Source of the DNA: Heligmosomoides polygyrus polygyrus
Taxonomy: Eukaryota > Nematoda > Chromadorea > Rhabditida > Heligmosomidae
Reading direction: 5' to 3'
Assembly: GCA_947396885.1 (NCBI GenBank)
Contig: OX377202.1
Location: forward strand, 67,676,643-67,740,642
Length of the DNA: 64,000 nucleotides
In this document: piece by piece, positions 1 through 9,279 of the stretch
Layout: the number at the start of each line of letters is the position of its first letter
How positions within the stretch are numbered: the stretch's first letter is position 1
Made by a program: the position numbers and the translations under genes
The notes under the pieces: model-generated
Told to the model about the DNA's origin: nothing
Databases searched by the model: none
Seen by the model: only the letters and a program-made list of their open reading frames with translations

Positions 1-48
1 AGAAGTTTTGATCGCAACAAAACATCGTTATGATAATTCTAAATAGTT
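1..48 (+). repeat. SINE-B 3' fragment
   Basis: The stretch reading TTTTGATCGCAACAAAACAT matches the body just downstream of the tRNA-like head in other copies of this repeat near 2.9, 3.07 and 14.2 kb. Only the 3' part lies inside the window, so the head is cut off by the window edge or missing. Confidence 0.5.
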
Positions 49-257
49 ATTACACTTGCAGCCTCTCCCTCAACAAGGTGTCGCCGACGTGGATTCGTTG
101 AGCAGAAATTACGGTAACCTACCCAAATCCACCCTGCATGGCCCTTTCCGTTATTTGTAGCTCTGGACTTCATGCACAGGTGCATTTTGGTGGATCAGTA
201 ATGGGCATTTTTCCCGTGGCGTATGACAAATAAATAACTGGGTATATCGAGCCGGGC

Positions 258-548
258 GCGTGTAGCGCAGTCGGAGGAGGCGCCGGCTGTCGCGTGTACC
301 CGATACCAGGTTCCTGGTTTGGATTTCCCGCCCAGACCAACCAAGCCTTCCATCCCTCCGGGGTCGGTGAATTGATACCACACTTGTCTGGGAAGGATAG
401 AGCGCTGACTTGTTCATCGGCTGGCCACCGCAAGTCATTGTATGGCCAAATACGCATTCAAGTCGCCTCCACGACATCCCGTAGAAGTAGAATGCGTGGC
501 GCATCCCAAAAGGAATGGAGTAAGGCCGTTCTTTGTCTTTTTATTATA
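258..548 (+). mobile_element. SINE-A copy 1, tRNA-derived SINE
   Basis: This is one of three copies of a roughly 290-bp repeat; the others are at 21334-21624 and 45230-45538. The head carries a perfect RNA polymerase III A box (TAGCGCAGTCGG, 263-274) and a B-box-like GGTTTGGATTTC at 316-327, with tRNA-like spacing. The body shares long near-identical blocks with the other copies and ends in a T-rich tail. All three copies are in the plus orientation. Open frames across it on both strands are not genes. The tRNA-derived origin is inferred from the boxes; which tRNA it came from was not determined. Confidence 0.75.
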
Positions 549-1098
549 TCGAACCAGGAGGAAGCGGCCTCAAATGGTGATGGAATTCTCGCTTTCAAGC
601 TGCGCCATCCTTTCCCTGAGTTTGTCCACGCCCGGCGCCCGTATCACGTCCCGGCTAGTGGAACCGTCTAATGAAGCAGGGTTGGGCATGATCGTTTGGA
701 ACATCTTTTGCCTTCTCCTTCACTCTTTGGTTGGCACTGGCCTGAGTATTGGAGCTGGTTAGGTCTTTACTTCAACGTAAGTTGTGATGGGCGGTTTGCG
801 AATCACCCATCCCTGTGAACACGAGCCGCGGCAGACACGCTCTGGTTCAACCTTTCAACCTTTCAACCTTCCTTCTTCGATTTTTTTAGAAAGCTTCTGA
901 AAGACCTGAAACCAGCCAATACTTGGTTGTCCATCCAGCTATATACATATACATACTTTTGCATCAAGGTTTTATTGCCAAACCAAGTGACTGAGCAGTA
1001 CATAGGCGGCAAATATGCATGTGCATAACAAGCTGTCCTCAAAACTGCCAGAACATTTCACCAAAACCAAGAAAGCAGCGCTTCTGAAAGGGACTTGC
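549..1098. other. Intergenic or intronic stretch with one weak exon candidate
   Basis: No certain gene is present. On the minus strand a possible terminal exon of 28 codons runs 741-655, after an acceptor ending ACTCAG and closing with TAG; a second overlapping minus frame is also open, so the call is weak. A CAACCTTT-type microsatellite of about three units lies near 845-872. If the nicotinic receptor gene to the right continues downstream, its next exon should lie here or beyond the window. I do not find the segment after the Cys-loop or any channel transmembrane helix. Confidence 0.3.
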
Positions 1099-4000
1099 CT
1101 TGATAAAGCACATTTGCTCGTCGAACGGAAACCACGTCATCGACAGTTCGCAGGAAACCTTGACGATACCCGGAGGCGCGAGAAGGACGTTGCCGTTATG
1201 CGACACAACGAAGTTCACTGGAAACGAGGCGTCGAAGTGCTCGTCGGCGCTGGAAGGATTTCAGTGAAGCGAGGGTAACCGTTCCGTTCGCCTTGTGGAG
1301 GTGCAGGGCTCACCTGTTGAACAGCAAGATATCGGGTTTCCAGAGGAAGTCGTTGGGTAACTGAATGTTGGTGATGTTGCCGTACTCTTTCGGGTCCCAG
1401 TGCATCTTGTAGTCGTTCCAGGTGTATTGCGTCCATAGCACCAGCGTAATCACTTGATTCTTCTCGTCCGAAAACAGCGTAAGATGACAGTCAGTTATTT
1501 ATGTTGACACCATCCAACAACTTTAAAAGATTCAATTTTTCGGGACTGCATAATACTAAGCGATATTTTCTGGTAAAACATAAAAAAGATAGACATGAAG
1601 TTTTAATGTTTTAGATACCGCAATCAGCAAAAGATAAGAACTGAAGTCCAAGCAGTCAGCAAGTTGCTAGAAAAGAGACTGGCAATCGAAATTGCCAGTC
1701 TCTTTTGGGTGTGCGAAATTTCCGCTTCGGGGCACCGTACTCCCATCTACGACCGTTGGGAACATAATGTGTATGGCAGGTGGCCGTAGAGCTGCCGTGC
1801 CAAGATTGATATCGAACGCTTATTCGGCTTACGTTTGTCTCCATCCGAAGGATGACTCAACAGCCTTTCGGCTGTTTGCATAAGGTCAGCTGGACTGCCT
1901 TCCTCACGGTTCGTCTCTGTCTCCCTCTAGCTTCTGAGATAGCTGAAACTTGAAATGACTCTTGGACGGGCGGTTACGCCGAAACGTACGACTACCTGCC
2001 ATACTGTTCTAAGGCATGCCGAGATTCAAGGACAGTCGCACATGGAATAACTTCATGTGGTCTTTCAATGTCTTGTTTCTGGGCCGGAAGGCGGAGTAAA
2101 ACGTGAATGTCCCTTCTAATGAGGCAGTGGTGGCACAGCTTTGTTCACTTCAGAATTTAGAAAAGTAATTATGCACTGTAGTTAATCTTTTTAATGCAAA
2201 TGGTGGCATGAAATATTTCTCTCTTTCCATTAATGGAAAGCTAGGATTGCGTAAGTGACACGCTGTCATGTGAATAGCATTCTTAGGGAGCAACATGTGA
2301 CGATATTTTCCCTTCGTTCATATCAAAATTTCTGCGCATTTACTCACTTCACAGTAACAGTATTCAAGTAAACCGCATCTACACTATGAAAAAAGAAATC
2401 AAGTTGGAATACGACGAGCTAAATAAATGCATGGTGCATCCTGTAGTACACTCAAAAAATTCCTAAAAAAATATTTTTATAGAATTTCAAATACCGTTTG
2501 CACTTTTCTGACCAATTGAACTAGATAGAAATTGCAGAAAAAGTCAGACTGAATTTTTTTTCTAAGGAAAAAATTGATGTTGAGCTCCAAGGAGAGCGGT
2601 TGAGTTAAAAGAATGCTTGTTTTGGTTTGGAAGAGGTTCAATTTGATTTCAAAAGTGACCAGCTTGTTTTGAAATGCGTCCATTGTGATGCGAAAACGTT
2701 ATATGACAGTAACTCCTGGAGCACTCCATTTCACTCATCTGGTTGGGGAACCTGAACACTTGTAATAGGGGCACTTTGCTGCAAAGGGTGACATATTTTG
2801 GGCTGACATTTTGATTTTTTGTACCCCACAATTCAGTAATTGTACCCCACAATTCAGTAATTTCATAACGATGTTTTGTTGCGATCAAACCCCCTCGCGC
2901 CAGACGGGACTCGAACTCGCACCGCCTGCAAACCGTTCCGGAATGCTCTTCGTCATTACACCACCAGCGCCATTTGGTCGAACGCATCAGGTCGTGGTAT
3001 CAGAATAATGGTGTGATGGCGCATTCCCGCCCCGGTGAGCAGGAGTTCAAGCCCCGCTTGGTGCTAGAGTTTTGGTCGCAACAAAACATTGTTATGAGAG
3101 CTTGCCGCCTCAGTACCAGCCGCTTGAGGCTTAACGAAGACGAAGTGCATTGTTTCGTTGACGGCTGAAACTATGCAGTTCTGCCGCACTTCCTCTCTAG
3201 TCAATTGTGGTGCCTCACTTTCTCGGTGGTTCAGCTCCTAGTCCATGATCTAACGTTCAAAACCGTCGATGACGTCGTAGCTCAAAGGTGGTTGGGCTGC
3301 TAACCGGTCCGCGTTGAAATTGTCCTGTGTATGTTTGCGCAACCGCTGGCCGACGTTCAGGCACAGGCCAAGTGTGTCTCAAAGCGAGTTTTCGTTTGAG
3401 AGAAAAGACGCTGAGATCTGAGTAGTGTTTTAGGAAAAACCAGAGCGTCAATGTCAGGAGCGCTCAGTAGTTAAATGAATAATTAATAAACCATGCGGAA
3501 GTGCAAACAAGTTCTTGTAGCAAGCCAAGTTCCCTCTTTTGTGGTACAGTGAAAGATGTTGTACAACAAGGTCCGCTCGACCTCTCCCGATTCCAGCAGG
3601 AGACCTCGAGCGGACATTGTTGTACTTCTTTTTCTCATAGTTTTCTCATAAAATGCATCCTAAGGGAGGGGTATTAGCCAGATAAATGTGATATCGAAAC
3701 CGTCCTATCAAAACTCAGTGTTTTCAATTGCTCAAATTCAAAACTCGAACTAACATTATGTCTCTACTTCGTTATTTGTTCTACTAGGTCAAAGCAAGCC
3801 TCAGCCGTTCTCGATTTTCAAGTTCAAATCACAGCTCGGCCAATGTCAGAGAAGAGGCACTGAATGCCAGCGAAGAAGCTCAGGAAACCAAAGCGAATTT
3901 ATAACTCTTTCAAAGCTAAAAATTTTAATAAACGCAGAAGCGTTTGCTTATATGTAATCTCACTGTCAAATAGGTAAACGAGAAGATCAACATTTGCGAG

Positions 4001-5172
4001 ATTTAAGAAATCTTGTACAACAGCGAGATAACTAATAGTCTCTCTGGATACGATTAGATATCTCATCTTAGACGTCCCTCGGCTACGATCCCGCAGATTA
4101 AGCAGAATCAAATTCGAAGCTGCCGCTCAGATATGTATCTTGTGGGAACTTCATGCTCGTATTGGCTCCAGAAGGCAATTTTTCTCTAAATTCTTGCCAA
4201 CCATATGGTGTCACGACTAATAGTCGCTCTTTATAGACACCACTAGTTTTCTGAAAATTGGTTCCTGTTTTCCAACAAATGACGGAAATCAGTTTCTACC
4301 GTTGTCTTCTCATTCTTCGAGGCGCCAGATCACAGGGTAGTGATTAGAGATGAAGTAACCCTTTCCATCATTTTGAAGTTTTCCACCTCTAGTCAAAGTG
4401 TCTTGTCACAGTGCTTTAGCCCTGACCTTATTTCCATCCTAACATAGCACAAGAACTTCAAATAAATTCCGTCGTAGTGTTTTTGTTTTGTTTTTTGTTT
4501 ACAAGCCATAAAGTCCTAGGACTCGAAAATGAAGGTTAACAGATTGCGCGAAAAGGGTCTAAACCGTTTTAGTTTTACAGCACACCCCGTGTACTGTATA
4601 TGTCCCTAAAACTAATCGTTGCCCTCTACGTTATGGTACGAGAAATAGGTCATAAAGTAAGATGCTTATATGAATTCGGGAGCAATTGAAGACAACTTTC
4701 GGTCTGACTTAGTAGTTCACTAAAACGCACAGCTATGTAGAAATCATCGACTTCTTTGTTATGGAGAGCTCTTTGGTTGGGTTTGATTGCGATTGTGTTG
4801 TAGCTTGTTTCGTACCTACCTTATGTAAATAGTGCGCTGAATAAGTAAGATAAATAAATAAATGAATAAATAAACACAGCTCAGTACCTAACAAACTATG
4901 CACAAACTTAAACGAAATTCGAAGGGGAGATGATTTAATGAAATAATCATGACAGAGGAACATTTAGCACCAACCACGTCGACGAGTTGTTGCAAGAGTA
5001 TGCGAAGGTTCACCCGTATGGGCTCCGAGTGGTTGCGAACAGGTCGCTCGATAGGATCGTAATTTGTCCTAAGGTCTTGGATCAGTCGGAACTCGTCTTC
5101 ACTGCAGGATACGAAGTCCTGCGACCAGCAGAGATAGAACAGACAAGCAAATACAGCATCGATCGTAGGCAT
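1099..5172 (-). CDS. Nicotinic acetylcholine receptor subunit, N-terminal exons (partial)
   Basis: Three minus-strand exons encode the start of a Cys-loop ligand-gated channel subunit that binds acetylcholine or a related ligand at the cell surface. Exon 1 (5172-4975, 66 codons) starts at ATG with a signal peptide (AVFACLFYLCWS core), then EDEFRLIQDLRTNYDPIERP and LLQQLVDV. Exon 2 (1468-1314) continues DEKNQVITLVLWTQYTWNDY and WDPKEYG, ending LWKPDILLFN. Exon 3 (1249-1099) restores the Ser codon across a 64-bp intron and carries the Cys-loop CELSMTWFPFDEQMC with exactly 13 residues between cysteines. Phases agree throughout. The style resembles the nematode DEG-3 group, but that is a guess. 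Oddities: the acceptor before exon 2 reads TTTTCG instead of TTTTCAG, and exon 3 ends at a GC donor (AAG|GCAAGT). Later exons, including all four membrane helices, are not seen in the window. It could be a live gene running off the left edge or a decaying copy. Confidence 0.8.
1671..1706. other. Perfect 16-bp hairpin in nAChR intron
   Basis: AAAAGAGACTGGCAAT is followed by the loop CGAA and then its exact reverse complement. The 36-nt palindrome lies in the large intron between receptor exons 1 and 2. It could be a transposon relic, a small structured RNA or chance; nothing nearby favours one of these. Confidence 0.6.
2819..2990 (-). mobile_element. SINE-B copy, tRNA-derived, reversed
   Basis: Read on the minus strand, this holds a polymerase III B-box match (GAGTTCGAGTCCCGTC), then TTTGATCGCAACAAAACATC, then a tail made of two copies of a 21-bp unit (ACTGAATTGTGGGGTACAA-type). 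The body matches fragments at 1-48, 2996-3100 and 14105-14205. The A-box region (TGGTGTAATGACG) is degenerate. It lies inside the nAChR intron, head-to-head with the next copy. Confidence 0.55.
2996..3100 (+). mobile_element. SINE-B copy, forward
   Basis: A second, more diverged copy contains GAGTTCAAGCCCCGCTTGG as the B-box region, followed by TTTTGGTCGCAACAAAACAT. It starts almost where the reversed copy ends, giving a head-to-head pair inside the nAChR intron. Confidence 0.5.
3561..3625. ncRNA. Candidate pre-miRNA-like hairpin
   Basis: Arms 3561-3587 and 3599-3625 pair at 24 of 27 positions with an 11-nt loop (CGATTCCAGCA). The only interruptions are one 1x1 and one 2x2 mismatch, an animal pre-miRNA-like geometry. 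It sits in the large intron of the receptor gene. Either strand could be the transcript. It could equally be a small foldback repeat, because no expression or conservation can be seen from sequence alone. Confidence 0.4.
4760..4876 (+). repeat. Probable CR1-like 3' end
   Basis: The stretch ends in TAAATAAATAAATGAATAAA, the same kind of 4-bp tail that closes the CR1-like copies at 11.7, 26.85 and 47.23 kb. No reverse transcriptase coding is visible upstream, so this would be a very short 5'-truncated copy. It lies in the nAChR intron. Confidence 0.35.
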
Positions 5173-6002
5173 CGACGACGAGCTGTCGATCGGTCGCAGG
5201 AAGTCGTCGACTGAAAAGCACCCTGTGTACACTGGAAGGCTGGAAGTGCGCGGCCCTCATAGAAGAGCGCCCGGTGGAAGATTGCGCACGATCTCGCGGA
5301 TCTTTCGAGTGATCGGGGTGGGAAGTGCACTTAAGGTGGGAGAAGATTGGCTGAGAAATCGATGAGCACCTTAGAGGTTTTTGTGTAAAATAGACAGCTG
5401 GCAGTTGGCAAATACCGGCGGCAAAGGGAGAGGCCGACGAACTGCTGATGTGCTGCACAATACTGTAGGAGGGCCGAGTCAGCTGAGGAATTGTCTGAGA
5501 TGAGCGTCACGTCCGCACTGTCTCAGAGTGCAGATCTAATTCTAACTCGAGACGGCTCGATGTCGCAAAGGGTGTGCCTGTCGTGGACGATTAATCGCAC
5601 GATGGTGATTTACAGCAAATTGACGACGATTTCCGCCATGGAAATGGCGCGACCAAAGTTCAATGATAAGGAAGTGGAAAAGCGCCGAGGGCAAGGCGGT
5701 CTGCTAGACGCGTGTCTCATGACGAACAGTCAATGATATAATTCCGCTGACTTTCCTCTCGGACGGTACAGATTACAGGACTCAGCAAACAGATCAATGA
5801 CGGCCGGCGGAATTCTGGACGGCCCGCGTTGTCCACCGAGGACAGGATTTCCCCACAAACAATGTCCAAGCTGCGGAGCGGCAGGAATGCATAGCCTTCG
5901 TGTAATGTAGGAACCCACCTCCGACAGTCCTTTCTTGTTACCAGTAGTAGCTGCTCTGGATCCTGCATGAAGAGCCCAGAGCTTCGATAATCGCTCTCGC
6001 TG
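5173..6002. other. Upstream region of the receptor gene
   Basis: This lies between the receptor's first coding exon and the 3' end of the RTE element. Several short open frames exist on both strands, but none has a recognisable product or convincing splice sites. The receptor promoter and 5' UTR would be expected here. An in-frame ATG at 5232 could extend the receptor by 20 residues, but the ATG at 5172 gives the cleaner signal peptide. Confidence 0.4.
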
Positions 6003-6017
6003 TCAGTATCACCTGTA

Positions 6018-8159
6018 TCACCTGTCGTTCCGTTGATCATCGACTTGCTCGAGCGGGCGCCAGCAGCGTCTCCATTCGTCCCTGTCGCGTGCCAGAGTGG
6101 TCCAATGGATCCTCCTCGCTCGAGAGACACGAAGAGCGTCATATCGGTCGCTCAGGGCTTTCACGAAGAAGTCCGACCAACGCGTTGGTGGGCGTCCCGG
6201 TGTTCTCTTGACATCCCGCGGAATCCAGTCGGTAACGGCTCTCGTCCAGCGGGTGTCTGCGAAGCGCATTACGTGGCCGGCCCACCTAATTTTCGACAAC
6301 TTGGCCCACGCGACAGCGTCTCTGATCTTCGAACGTCGGCGAAGCTCGGAACTCCGGAGGCCTTCTCTCACTTGCGTGAGTCGTGTCACTCCGAGCATCG
6401 TCCTCTCGATTCCACGCTGCGCGACGCTGATCGCGTGTTCATCCTGCTTTCGCATAGCCCAGGTCTCTGAGGCGTATGTTAGGGCAGGAAGAACGGTAGA
6501 GTCGAATAGGTGGGCACGGAGTCGGACGTTCTTCGTCTTCCTCGCGACGTCTTCGACGCTCTTGAAAGCTCCCCAAGCCGCTCGTTTCCTCCTGCTCAGC
6601 TCCGGCGCTAGGTCGTTGGCCATATTGACTTCGCGACCCAGATACACGTAACTGGAGCATTCGGAGATGTTCGTTCCGTTGAGCGAGAATGGGGCATCAG
6701 AAACTTGTCCGTTCCTCATGAATATCGTCTTCGCAAGATTCAGCTGCAGTCCAACATTCCCACATACACGATCGAAGTCGGCCAGCATTCGCTCCGCCTG
6801 GCTGATGCTCTGTGTTATGAGCACGATGTCGTCAGCGAAACGAAGATGGTGCAGCTGCTGGCCGTCGACCTTCACTCCCATGTCTTCCCATTCTAGTTCG
6901 CGCATGACGTTTTCGAGGGTGGCGCTACAGAGCTTCGGGGATATGGTATCCCCTTGTCGAACCTCCCTCTTTACGTCGATGACGACGTCGTTGTAGAATG
7001 GAGAGATCTTGGTCGTGAATCGACTGTACAGCTCTCGAAGGACTCTGATGTACTGAGTAGGAACGCCCTGAGTGAGCAGGGCGTCGAGGACCGCTTCAGT
7101 CTCGACGGAGTCGAATGCCTTCTTCAGGTCGATGAACGTAAGGCACAGCGGCAGCTTATACTCTCGCGACACTTCGATGAGCTTCGTAATGGTGTGTATG
7201 TGGTCGATCGTGCTGAATCCTCTCCGAAATCCTGCTTGTTCGCGTGGCTGTCCTTCGTCCAGCGTTCTGCTGATCCTATTCAGGATGACTCGAGTGAACA
7301 GCTTGTAGACAACGGACAGCAGGCAGATCGGGCGATAGTTGCCAATGTCGTGCACGTCTCCCTTCTTGTACAGCAAGACGGTCTTGCTGGTCTTCCACTG
7401 AGATGGAACCTTGCACTCCGACAGGTATCGTGTGAAGAGCCGCGCCAGGGTGTTGATGAGCGCTGGCGGGAGGTTCTTCAGGTGTTCGGGTCTGATCCTG
7501 TCAGGGCCGGGTGCTGTACGTTTCTTCACCGACGAAATGGCGTGTCGGATCTCGGAAGGGAGAACAGAGGGAACAACGTATCCATCCTGCGGAAGATGGC
7601 ATGGGGGCACGTGGACGTGGCTATCGAAGAGATCGGAGTAGAAGTCGTGGATGACCTTCTCCATGGTCCTTCTGGAAGAGGTGACGGTTCCGTCAGGACG
7701 TCGGAGAGCGGTCATCTTGGTCTTGAAGTTGGCGAAGTTTCGGCGGGCAAAGCGGATGCTCAACCCTGCCTCTGCTGCTTCAGCCAACACTTCCGCCCTT
7801 CTCTCCTTGAGATCTTCCTTTATCGCCGCTCTGCATAGCTTCGCAAGCTCGGACGTCAGCTGGTAGTTGCCTGACTCTCGTGCTGCTCCACACTGGCGTA
7901 TAAGCTCGAGAGTTTCCGGAGACAGGCGTCTCCTGGTGGTCTTCAAGCTCTCGGCTCCCTTAGCACTATCGTGGAGATGGTGCACGAAGCGGTCGTATTC
8001 CTCATCGACGTTGTCCATGACGTCATCTTCCCAAAGGCCGGCAAGAGAAGTGTAGAGGTTCCAGTTGATGGTCGTTCTGGGATTCCTCTTCTTGAACTTC
8101 GCGGCCTTCTCTCCTTGACGCGAAAAACGAAACCTCGCGCGAAAGAGGCGGTGGTCCAT
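6018..8159 (-). CDS. RTE reverse transcriptase region
   Basis: This is the uninterrupted 713-codon reverse transcriptase part of an RTE polyprotein, which copies element RNA into DNA at a nicked target. Visible motifs are GNYRPICLLSVVYK (about 273-286), motif A TFIDLKKAFD (341-350), motif B RQGDTISPK (401-409) and motif C FADD (441-444), so the catalytic aspartates are all present. The C-terminal region has the HAISVAQRGIERTMLGVTR stretch typical of RTE. The first Met is not a real start: it follows a one-base frameshift in what was SDHRLF of the endonuclease. The true protein would begin at 8930 or earlier. Plus-strand frames here, including one of 294 codons at 6954-7838, are shadows. Confidence 0.93.
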   Translation of the reverse strand: MDHRLFRARFRFSRQGEKAAKFKKRNPRTTINWNLYTSLAGLWEDDVMDNVDEEYDRFVHHLHDSAKGAESLKTTRRRLSPETLELIRQCGAARESGNYQLTSELAKLCRAAIKEDLKERRAEVLAEAAEAGLSIRFARRNFANFKTKMTALRRPDGTVTSSRRTMEKVIHDFYSDLFDSHVHVPPCHLPQDGYVVPSVLPSEIRHAISSVKKRTAPGPDRIRPEHLKNLPPALINTLARLFTRYLSECKVPSQWKTSKTVLLYKKGDVHDIGNYRPICLLSVVYKLFTRVILNRISRTLDEGQPREQAGFRRGFSTIDHIHTITKLIEVSREYKLPLCLTFIDLKKAFDSVETEAVLDALLTQGVPTQYIRVLRELYSRFTTKISPFYNDVVIDVKREVRQGDTISPKLCSATLENVMRELEWEDMGVKVDGQQLHHLRFADDIVLITQSISQAERMLADFDRVCGNVGLQLNLAKTIFMRNGQVSDAPFSLNGTNISECSSYVYLGREVNMANDLAPELSRRKRAAWGAFKSVEDVARKTKNVRLRAHLFDSTVLPALTYASETWAMRKQDEHAISVAQRGIERTMLGVTRLTQVREGLRSSELRRRSKIRDAVAWAKLSKIRWAGHVMRFADTRWTRAVTDWIPRDVKRTPGRPPTRWSDFFVKALSDRYDALRVSRARRIHWTTLARDRDEWRRCWRPLEQVDDQRNDR

Positions 8160-8189
8160 TCCGTGTAGAACTTGGGGACAACGGAAACG

Positions 8190-8930
8190 TCAGTTAGGCA
8201 GTACTTGCGGTTGAAGATGATGTGATCGATCTCGTTGTGGAACTGACCACCGGGATTCCCAGGTCCATCGTAGGGAGGAAGGCTTATGGAACTGTGAGTT
8301 TCCATGGATGGTCTTGGTCGACATAATAAACTCAGACAGCCTTTCACCTTGCTCGTTCCACTCCAAACCGTGGGTTCTGATGTGAAGTTCTTCAGGCGAC
8401 GTTCGTAGCCCGATCTTGGCGTTGATGTCGCCGACAATCACCTTGTAGAAGGTGTGATCTTCCTTATAGAACTTCTCCAGCTCCACGTAGAAGGCTTCGA
8501 CCTCTTCGTCGTCGTAGTCGGATGTTGGGGCATACGCGACGAATACGTTCAAAGCTGGCACGGAGCCACATCGCTTCAGTCGCAGACGTCCGACTCGGGT
8601 TGTCAGAGACTCGTAGGAATCGATGTTCATGGCCAAGTGCGTGTTGACGAGGATACCAACGCCGCTTACTCCCCTGCTGTCGCATGTTCCGAGGAACAGT
8701 TCTTCTCCGGAGTCGTAGGCGGCGTGTAGGGGGCGGTGTCTTCTCGTCTCGGTCAGTCCGATGACGTCGTACTTGATCTTCCTGGCTTGCATCATCAGGT
8801 CCTCGACGGATGCTTCCGATGCAAAAGTGCGGGCGTTGTAAGTACAGATCGTCATCCTAGTCCTTCTCAATTTGCGCAGCCTGGTTAGGCCCTGAGATTT
8901 TAGCAGCCTCTCCGTACTCGTCCTTCCCAT
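8190..8930 (-). CDS. RTE apurinic-like endonuclease domain (frameshifted)
   Basis: An ATG at 8930 opens an endonuclease of the AP/exonuclease III fold that nicks target DNA for reverse transcription. Visible motifs are TYNART (conserved Asn), GLTETRR (conserved Glu), VAYAPTS and GDINAKIG. The frame is lost near residue 220, after SSLRWTWES, and the continuation (GQFHNEIDHIIFNRKYCLTD) lies in another frame at 8260-8165. The last motif SDH is broken by a second frameshift. Copy 2 reads SSLRWSWES then GQFHNEIDHI in one frame, so this copy carries the lesions. Confidence 0.88.
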   Translation of the reverse strand: MGRTSTERLLKSQGLTRLRKLRRTRMTICTYNARTFASEASVEDLMMQARKIKYDVIGLTETRRHRPLHAAYDSGEELFLGTCDSRGVSGVGILVNTHLAMNIDSYESLTTRVGRLRLKRCGSVPALNVFVAYAPTSDYDDEEVEAFYVELEKFYKEDHTFYKVIVGDINAKIGLRTSPEELHIRTHGLEWNEQGERLSEFIMSTKTIHGNSQFHKPSSLRWTWESRWSVPQRDRSHHLQPQVLPN

Positions 8931-9279
8931 CGCTGCAGAAATGGGGCTCTTTCGGGGTCAGGAGAATGAGGCCCTTTAGTGCTGCTGTGTTTGACTTCCA
9001 TACAACACGGGTAGCTAGTCTGGCTCTGTCGTGCGGGCGAAGAACTCCGGGCAGCCAGCCAGACTGCCCGAAGGGACGGGGCGAGACTTTTGAGGCGGCC
9101 TCGAATCGCCTAACGATGTACTCCCAGTCTACCGAGTGCAAGCTTTTGGCCGAGCCGACACAGTTACAATCCGCGCAGTCACGGACACATCCGCGCACAC
9201 TGTGCACGAACATGCCGCTCCCACGCACAAGGAACGCGTCCACCCGACATAGCAGGAGCAAGGAGTCCATCCCCTGCAT
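8857..9279 (-). CDS. Small upstream ORF of the RTE element (ORF1-like)
   Basis: A 140-codon frame starts at ATG 9279 (MQGMDSLLLLCRVDAFL) and ends inside the endonuclease gene, overlapping its start by 74 nt in a different frame. RTE elements are known to carry a short, poorly conserved first ORF in this position. The product has no motif I recognise. In the second RTE copy the same start is present, but a stop closes the frame after about 35 codons, so the case for a real protein rests on this copy alone. Confidence 0.4.
   Translation of the reverse strand: MQGMDSLLLLCRVDAFLVRGSGMFVHSVRGCVRDCADCNCVGSAKSLHSVDWEYIVRRFEAASKVSPRPFGQSGWLPGVLRPHDRARLATRVVWKSNTAALKGLILLTPKEPHFCSDGKDEYGEAAKISGPNQAAQIEKD

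Noticed and set aside
6954..7838. A 294-codon plus-strand frame
   Set aside because: It is the antisense shadow of the RTE reverse transcriptase, which has all catalytic motifs on the minus strand.
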